Shown piece after piece: positions 57,288 to 64,000 of a stretch of 64,000 bases of DNA. Positions within the stretch are counted from its first letter, which is position 1; every line of letters starts with the position of its first letter. Both the position numbers and the translations under genes were made by a program. The DNA comes from Ailanthus altissimus (Eukaryota > Streptophyta > Magnoliopsida > Sapindales > Simaroubaceae): NCBI GenBank assembly GCA_946807835.1, contig OX327702.1, positions 3,596,001-3,660,000 on the forward strand, written 5' to 3'. Below the pieces are notes generated by a model, which worked only from the letters and a program-made list of their open reading frames with translations, had not been told where the DNA came from and did no database searches.

Positions 57288-58613
57288 TGATAATAGTATA
57301 ATGACAATAGTATTTTAACACTTTAACTTGGGTATTTGTGCTTTAATCCATTAATATTTGACTACTTATTTGTGTTTTTAATCTTGAATAGGTGAGTGAA
57401 GGAAAATATGATGTATAGGAACAAACGAGAAGCGAATCGGGCGAGAAACGAGCAAAATGGGCTCGAAAGACGAAAGAAGGGAAACAAGTGGTTGGGCGCT
57501 GCAGCGCCCAGAACAGAGAGTGAGCGCTGCGGCGCTCGTCGAAGAATTGCGGAGACCTGTGCTCATGTCCAGCGCCGCAACGCCCATGCAGGAGATTTAA
57601 ATACTCTCCTCAATTGTGATTTCAAGTTGGCTTGGTGCCTAGGGTTTCTCATAGCAACAAAAACACTCTTTTGAGGCAAAAATAGGGAGACTTAGCAAGG
57701 AGAATAACACAAGCAACAAGCACACATTCAAGCCAAGAGATCAAGGTGAAGTTATTGAAGATTGAAGATTGGGGAATCAGCTCTTGAGCAATCAAGACAA
57801 GAGGAAAAAGAACAACTCAGGGCATTACTTGTTTTATTTTATTCCTTACTTTTAAGAGATGATTTCATTTATTATATTTTTATACTTTTGCTTTGATATT
57901 CTTGTTTTAAACATGAGCTAATTTCTTTTGATCTAGGGTTAGACGTTATTGAACCTAGTATGTAATTGATTCTGTTAAACTGTTAGTTATGAACCTTTAT
58001 CCCTTAATTGATTCGATCTATCTATGCTTAATGCTTTCATTATACTTGATCACTATTTTGATTGTTTAGGAACCATGATAACTTTGACGAAAGGAATTAT
58101 GTATTTAGCCTAGGGTAGCATCTAGGATAGACATATACCTAGGCGGCATGTATGGTTTGATTAGACTTAATCTTAATGAGTTGCATTTTATTCGAATTAC
58201 TATAGACATATAGGTAATTGTTAAGGTGTGATATTATCATTCGACTGTCGACAGAAGCTTATGATGAAATCAGTGTCTAACCAATCAATTGGTAAAAAGG
58301 GAATAAGTAAAGGGTTAAAGGGTTCAGTGAACTACTAGGGGATACGTTGATACCCTAGATTACCTATCAATTTAGTGAATTCTATCTTTAAGTATTTGCA
58401 ATATTCTAATTAGGTTCAATTTGATAGTAATAATTTAGTTAGTTAAACTCTATCATTGAAGCTAGTCTGGATAAAGGTAAAGTAAAGTAATTTTAGTATT
58501 CAATTGAAGAAAATAAAAACAATAGTCTCTGTGGGATCGATAATCTGGACTTAGTCTTATATTACTTGATACAAAAAGCGTACACTTACTCTAGGTCATT
58601 AAATTAGACATCA
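57288..58613 (+). mobile_element. Solo LTR, TGATA..ATCA family, copy 5
   Basis: Starts TGATAATAG, ends TTAGACATCA, 1326 bp, exact duplication ATAAT at 57283-57287 and 58614-58618. A GC cassette lies at 57494-57586 (GGGCGCTGCAGCGCCC, GAGCGCTGCGGCGCTC, CCAGCGCCGCAACGCCC). It shares the TAGACATATACCTAGG and CTGTGGGATCGATAA blocks with copies 1 to 4. The open frame 57396-57674 runs through the LTR and is not taken as a gene. Confidence 0.92.
57494..57586 (+). promoter_or_regulatory. GC-rich GCGC cassette in LTR copy 5
   Basis: GGGCGCTGCAGCGCCC is a perfect 16-bp palindrome, followed by AGCGCTGCGGCGCTC and CAGCGCCGCAACGCCC. The least decayed of the five clear cassettes. A clear TATA box is not seen downstream (AAATACTC at about 57598). 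Confidence 0.5.
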
Positions 58614-59099
58614 ATAATCAACATCCAAAAATCGCCTATACACCTTTCTTGAGGCAAGAAATTGCCCTTGACACACAAAGATCTCATTATTTGTCCTTAA
58701 AATCATCCATGATATTAATCTAATCCTCTTAATTCACATGAAATCACCCAAGATGATATCTTTGTCTCCAAACCGTCTTTCAAAGTCTCATAACAAAATC
58801 ACCTGGTCATGTCACGTTGCTCTTTTACCTTATGAAATCATCTGTTACTTAACAAAATCCTCTAAATTAACTCCTTACTAAAAATGTTTAAGCTAATTTT
58901 TCACTTAGAATCTCTATGGATTGACTTCACCAGAGATTCTTCATCTGCTTTTTTAACCTTTATAATTGTCAGTAACTGTTATGTCATTAATTATTAATGG
59001 TTATTAATAATAGTCTAATCATTGCTTTAGCAAAAAATTAAAAATGTAACCGTTTCATCATTGCCTCATCATTAACTGCTGAGATGTTGAACAATGACC

Positions 59100-59347
59100 T
59101 TTCATTTTAACCACCCTTGGTCATTATAAGATAAGGATTGCCTCATTTTTACTTTCACCTTTTATTCTAAAGCAACCTTGTTCTCTCAATTTTCTGAAAG
59201 CAAACTTCAATGTTCATCAGCCTTTAAATAGTTCTTCACAATCTTCAAACTAACTTTTCTCAAATTTTACTTTTGATCTTTAATTTTACTACACTTTACC
59301 TTTAAAAGTTGTTTAACTTTAAACTTTTTTGGTTTAGAGTAATTACA
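59100..59347 (+). promoter_or_regulatory. Possible promoter/leader of the antisense ORF
   Basis: CATTATAAGATAAGG at about 59111 and TTTAAATAGTTC at about 59223 resemble TATA boxes. A CT-rich, ATG-poor leader precedes the ATG at 59348. Composition differs from the surrounding AT-rich element. Activity is inferred only. Confidence 0.3.
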
Positions 59348-62300
59348 ATGGCATTAAAATTGACCAACACTGCTCGCTCTAAGAAATCCAAATCGACTAA
59401 GGTAACGGAGACACCCATCTATCACTACTTTCAAAATCTAGATCGATCGACGAGCAAGTCATCTACAAGGTATTGACTTTTAAGGTCAACTCCTCTTAAT
59501 ATATCTTAGGTCCATATAACAACATTGTAATACCAAACTATTTTAACTTCTTCCTTGCTCATAAAAATAACCTCAGCTCACCCTAACCTCGGGTCTTTTG
59601 CTCTTCTAACGTAAGCTCCAAGGCTTCACACCAAGTCTTCACTAACATAATATGCATGCTTAAGTAGGGTCAGGCAGAACCGTTGTTGCCTGATGGGAAC
59701 TTCTCCCATATTTCTATCAATGTCTTCATGTCGCACGACCTCTTAACATTACACCACTGAATCCCCAATCCTTTGCTTGCTGTGCAGTGACAGTACCAAT
59801 ATCCACTAATCGTTGTTTTCAGATACGATTGTCGGTTGACATCTCTTCTAATTCGTCGATACGAGAAGCTAAAAAAGGGGAGAGATGAGAGCTTTGGGAT
59901 ACGCTTACTTTTGCATTTTTCAATGAGATTTAGTCAGTCTCATTCCATGACAATATAATCGACCTTAAAGTTCATTAGGTCATGGCCCAAGTCAACTAAT
60001 GAGTATACTAGGTAGTTAAATCACTTAGAACCTCATTCGATTCCATATATAAATTAATTGGGGTATATAACCTAATCCAACTCTCTAAGTATCAGATTCC
60101 TCTTCACAATGGTCTAATATCGGCCGTACTTTTTTTTTAGTCTAAAGCCTTGAATTTTTTTTGTTTTAGGTTTGGTTTCATGACCCCAACCCTATATGAT
60201 CTGCCCAACCTGTTTAACCTTCTTGTTTATGGGGTCGATATCAATGCTGACCTTTCAGTTAATAATGTCGACTTATTTTTTTACTAGGTTAGAATATAAT
60301 TTTGGTAAGTTTATGACTAGGTTTAAGGAAAAATTGGCTACCCCATCTATGATGGAGCATATCGCCTTTCTTTTATTCTAACTGAGCAAATATACTTTAT
60401 GCCCTCATTTTCAAAGAATAATTAAGGAATACCTAAAGGTGGCAATCGCTATAGCTGATGGTACAAAATTAGCCTTAAGAACATTTTTCTTATCTTACAT
60501 GTATATGAATCTCTTCGAAATCATCCCAAGTAAGGGTAAAACCTCATTCCTTAATGCAGGCAGTTCTTTTTGGATCCTGTATTTCTAGGTCTCGACTTAT
60601 TTCCCATAGTTCTTTAACACAACTTCCCAACCCTTTGAAGGTCGCCTTAGTTGCTATGCTTCTTAGCCTATCTAATGGCAACTCGACCAAAGGAATTTTG
60701 AAGACATCTTTTTCTTTTTCTATTCCACTTTTTTTGTAGATGATAGGCTTTTCTGTCACCGTAGGCCTTCCCTCTTTTGGCCCAAAATGGACTCGCTAAT
60801 CCTATCAAGGTCAATCGTCCTTTTTTGAAGAAATTAATTCTAATATCAAATAGCACAAATCATGGGTTGTCTGTCTTACAACTAGAGACTTGCACTATGG
60901 GGTTGTTATTGTTGCTAGTAATAACAACAAGTGTAGTACTGAGACTTATCTCTCTCAATGGGTAAGTTTTCAGTTTGGCTTAGTTTAGGCTGTCCCTTAC
61001 CCTAACCTCTTATCAATTAACAAAAAATTTAGGTCTAGATTCATTTTTAGGGATAATTTTTTATAAAATAGACTACTTCAATATCCAACGAGCTTAAAAA
61101 ATTGCTCAAACTAATAGATCTCCAAGTCAACACTCGTGACCCAAGTTTTTTTTATAAGTATTGGGAGGAAGTAGTCGGCCTTTATTTTTCATTACCTTTA
61201 GACTAAATTCATACTCTACATGACTTTACAGCTTACACTAACCCTGATGCTACTGTGCAGGTTGACTTATCAAAATCAAGGGGTAAGCTAATCCAAGAAA
61301 TTTTAGATTTTGAATAATTTTATAGCTATAAGTATAATTGTTTTAAACTAAAAGAAATGAGAAGCTTCTATCATCAAAAGAAAAAAGAATTGCTCTTAAA
61401 ACACAGATAATCGATCATAGAACGCCAAACTGATCGGTTCGCTCAGGCAGCCCTTTCTTAGAGGAGGTGTTCCATTATTAGTGACATTCCAAGTAGAAGG
61501 AAAAATTAGCCTATATGGATCAATTTTTTCCTTGATGATTATAATAAACCAATTTTTGACCCTGAGTCGATCAGGATTATTGACAACACGACTGATCACA
61601 GTAATTTAATTATTACTTTGATACAAAGGCTTTTTTCTGATATTAATCTCTTTTGTCAATTTTTCAAATGCTATTCTTACAAGGCTAGATGCCCCTTCAG
61701 CAGAGGATGAAGAGATGACTCCTTCCAAGAAGAATATAAAGGTAAGTTCAAAAATTGCCCTCGTTTAAATATTTTGGCTTGATGTTTTAAAAATCTCCCA
61801 CTTATCTTGCTTTTTGTTTTTTAGACAACCATGCAAAAGCCGCAACGCATCAAGATTGTATATTCAAATGCGACCTCAAAAGAATCGACTGCTTCTCTCT
61901 AGTTAACTATGGCTACCGCCCAACCGACCCCTACTAGCAGATCGCATGTTATCTAAGCAGTTGATGATGAGAGGCCAAGCCCTCTTGTCCTTATAAAGGA
62001 ATCGCCCTAAGTACCTTCACCTTGGCCAGCACTTATAGGCAAGCAAGCTTTAAAAAAGCATTCCAATCTTGGTGGGGTAACCTCCGCTGCAAATGTGTTA
62101 TCTCTTTTTCTAGAGGAATCATCTAGCAGTAGCAAAGAGAGAGACAGTGGTTCTTCTCCTTTGAAATTGCCCACACTTCCCCTTTTTCTTCAGAATGAAA
62201 TAATGGATGTGATCCAACAACTTAAAGGAATGAATGGGCAGATGGCTAATTTGCTACTTGATGTTTGCCAAGTTCATAAGGTCAATAAAAAGCTGAAGTT

Positions 62301-62760
62301 CTTGTCTGATTACGCCACAGGTGACAACATGTCGGTTGGCCTGAAGATGAAGACCGATGAGTTTATGGCTTCTTTTATTTTGATTGTCAAGAAGAAGCAA
62401 ATTGACCATTAAAAGTGATTAAGGAGATCGTACAAGAGGCAAAGGAGAAGGCAACCCTAGATCGCCTAGATATTCAGTTGATGGTCAAGGTACAAGAACT
62501 TAGGGTCTAGAGCAAAAATGCCAAAGAGAAAATGGAGGCTCTGCAGATGGAACTGGCCAGGCTCAAGGCGAAGAAACAGATAGAACAAGGTGTTCTTAAA
62601 GCTTGAGTGAGCAAGTCTTAGGGAATCGCCTAAGGAGGGCTGAGCTAAAGAAGAGCCTCAAACTCAAAGATGTGCTTATTACCAAGGCTGAGGTTGAGGT
62701 GAAGATAGTCGACTTCACAGTAGTTAATTTTCTTTCCTCTATTGACCAGTTGTAAAAATT
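59348..62760 (+). pseudogene. Antisense extra ORF of Tat element, plant mobile domain (PMD)-like, decayed
   Basis: ATG at 59348 (ALKLTNTARSKKSKSTK). The recognisable core is at about 60480-60735: FLNAGSSFWILYF then VSTYFP and QPFEGR, resembling the GPFW-LQLW--YFP motif of plant mobile domain proteins. At 60955-61040 QWVSFQFGLV and AVPYPNLLSIN resemble the following VARQFG..VP block. A GT-AG intron is predicted at 61742-61824. The C-terminal part 62095-62600 is open and charged, with probable coiled coil (IQQLKGMNGQMANLLLDV..). Many stops make it non-functional. It is opposite in direction to the element's own genes. Confidence 0.65.
61742..61824 (+). other. Predicted intron in the antisense ORF
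   Basis: AAAG|GTAAGTTC opens and a T-rich tract ending TTTTTTAG|ACAACC closes an 83-bp interval. Size and composition are typical for a plant intron, but the frame around it is decayed, so this is tentative. Confidence 0.45.
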
Positions 62761-63059
62761 GGCCTAAGTGTCTTCTATTATAAAAATCTTTTTAATATCA
62801 ACTAAAAATTACTTTTTAAGCAATTGTCCTTTTTGTTTTTTGGTTCTTTTTGAATTGTCAATTATAAATCGCCCATGGTGAAACACCCATAATGCATAAC
62901 TTCAATCGAACTAATTCATTGGCTATTTATTAATAAGAATAAAAGATACAATATGTGAATTGGCTTAAAACTTAACCGATCATCACTTAAAATATCAACT
63001 TAAATAACATGGTTCATCATAACCCATCATTAATTATGGAACTTAAAATCATCTTAAGA

Positions 63060-64000
63060 AAATTGCCTTATCGACTCCTTCCCAGATAGTTGGCCAATAG
63101 GGCTTGAGATATTTTTCATTGATTTCCCTAGGGTGGACAACACATTTTAAGTCGCTTAATAGATATGCCCTATTGCCAATGACTTTGGTAATTTTGAACG
63201 GTCCTTCCTAATTTGGATTGAATTTTTCCACCTTCCAAGATCGCCTTGTTTGAATGACTTGAATCCGACCCTCTTGTTATAAGCTCTTTCTACTCTTATT
63301 TTTTGTACTTTAAGTCGATTCAAGGCTTCAATGAGACTTTCGTCTATTTAACCTATTTCTTCTAACAAGGCATCTTGATATTGTTGGGGTTTTAAATTAC
63401 TTAGAAATCACCTTCTTGTTGATCCTGCTATAAGTTCCATTAGAACTATGGCCTCGTAGCTATAGACCAATTAATAACACGATGTCCTTGTTGCTATTGA
63501 ATCTATTTGCCCAAAGTATCTCTTGAAGTTTCTAATGCTATGCTCTGGGGCTATCTTTAATTGTATTCTTCAATCTTTAGATGATTGATTTATTAGTAGA
63601 CTTGACTTGCCCATTTGATTAGGCATAAAAGAAGTGCTGTGTATGAATTTGATGTCGAATTTTTTAGCAAAATTGACCAGCTCTTCTCAAGTGAAGGCCG
63701 TTCCTTTATCAATCGTTATGAACTCTGGGAGACCATACCTGTATATAATATTTTTCTTGATGAACTTGATGACCAACTGTTGGTTAACCATTTTCAATGG
63801 GATAACTTTCTAGGGAATATACTTCAAATTAAACTTGATAATGCAATCGTCCATTTTTCCAGCTGATTCCTTAAAAATGACTTCGATAGAAAATATTTTA
63901 TGATGTGGATCTAGCTTATTACATGTACTGTTATTTGTAGTAAGTAAAATCATAGTTTTGTGTATGAGAAGTATAAAGCTAAACACATTTTTTCGATTGC
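63060..64000 (-). pseudogene. Gypsy RNase H end and integrase remnant
   Basis: From 64000 leftward on the minus strand: AIEKMCLALYFSYTKL (RNase H end), then NQLEKWTIALSS. The integrase core follows: QQLVIKFIKKNIIYRYGLPE, FITIDKGTAFT (usually TDNG, the catalytic Asp is kept and the Asn is now Lys). Further left are KIRVERAYNKRVGFKSF and the C-terminal block also seen at 17690-17960. It continues past the window end. The 83-codon plus frame at 63615-63866 is its antisense shadow. Confidence 0.8.

Larger units (their letters stand above)
56281..64000 (-). mobile_element. Tat-like Ty3/gypsy element with antisense extra ORF, 5' part beyond window
   Basis: 3' LTR at 56281-56846, then polypurine tract, a nested solo LTR (57288-58613), an antisense decayed reading frame (59348 to about 62760) and integrase/RNase H text on the minus strand (64000 to 63060). 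LTR start and integrase end match the element at 16769-21256. An extra antisense ORF between integrase and 3' LTR is documented for some plant Tat-lineage elements (established knowledge). Confidence 0.85.

Noticed and set aside
57396..57674. 92-codon frame rich in Arg and Glu
   Set aside because: It runs through the GC cassette of a solo LTR; the composition comes from the GCGC words, not coding.
60554..60965. Overlapping 60-70-codon frames on both strands
   Set aside because: They are fragments and shadows of the decayed PMD-like reading frame; none is a separate gene.
63615..63866. 83-codon plus-strand frame
   Set aside because: It is the antisense shadow of the minus-strand integrase core, whose motifs are recognisable.
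1..64000. CRISPR array, prophage, operon or organelle genes
   Set aside because: No regularly spaced short repeats, no bacterial-type gene clusters and no plastid or mitochondrial gene text; all recognisable genes are plant nuclear or retrotransposon in type.

Overview
The window is plant nuclear DNA, most likely from a eudicot. It is very AT-rich and dominated by old, nested Ty1/copia and Ty3/gypsy LTR retrotransposons. It carries one intact intron-rich host gene whose 509-residue product is a plant-type LIMR/LMBR1-like membrane protein. A second host gene, a GDSL/SGNH esterase, is present only as a broken copy. I see no bacterial genes, no rRNA or intact tRNA gene, and no CRISPR array.

Layout. 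1-7833: a decayed Ty1/copia element (+ strand) whose reverse transcriptase and RNase H are split by three separate solo LTRs, each with an exact 5-bp target duplication. 8012-10289: a non-autonomous Mutator-like element with about 250-bp inverted ends and head-to-head degenerate telomere-like repeats inside. 10490-11858: a minus-strand LTR plus primer-binding site and leader of another retrotransposon. 13791-16421: a 2.6-kb solo LTR (minus). 16769-21256: an internally deleted minus-strand Tat-like gypsy element. 21332-25450: tandem repeats and an inverted-repeat element. 26000-37500: a second minus-strand Tat-like gypsy body (gag-protease-RT-RNase H) broken by three solo LTRs, one of them nested inside another, and carrying a 30-bp-arm near-perfect palindrome.

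38446-43065: the LIMR/LMBR1-like gene, 14 exons, all with GT-AG introns. 44015-52505 (minus): five recognisable exons of an SGNH/GDSL esterase converging on it. The first exon, with the catalytic-serine block, is not found, and a small deletion shifts the frame in another exon. A 6.6-kb chromovirus sits in its last intron and itself contains an antisense chromovirus segment and a copia solo LTR. 51880-55850 holds small inverted-repeat elements (MITEs), one with an exact 8-bp target duplication. 56281-64000: a third Tat-like gypsy element (minus), cut by the window end. Between its 3' LTR and integrase it carries a long antisense (+) decayed reading frame resembling the plant mobile domain family.

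Themes. Nine solo LTRs with exact target duplications show that LTR-LTR recombination has been the main fate of insertions here. Several unrelated LTR families (gypsy-type TGATA..ATCA LTRs and a copia LTR) share a GC-rich cassette of GCGC/AGCGCC-type words shortly upstream of a TATA box. This is the most unusual recurring signal in the window.
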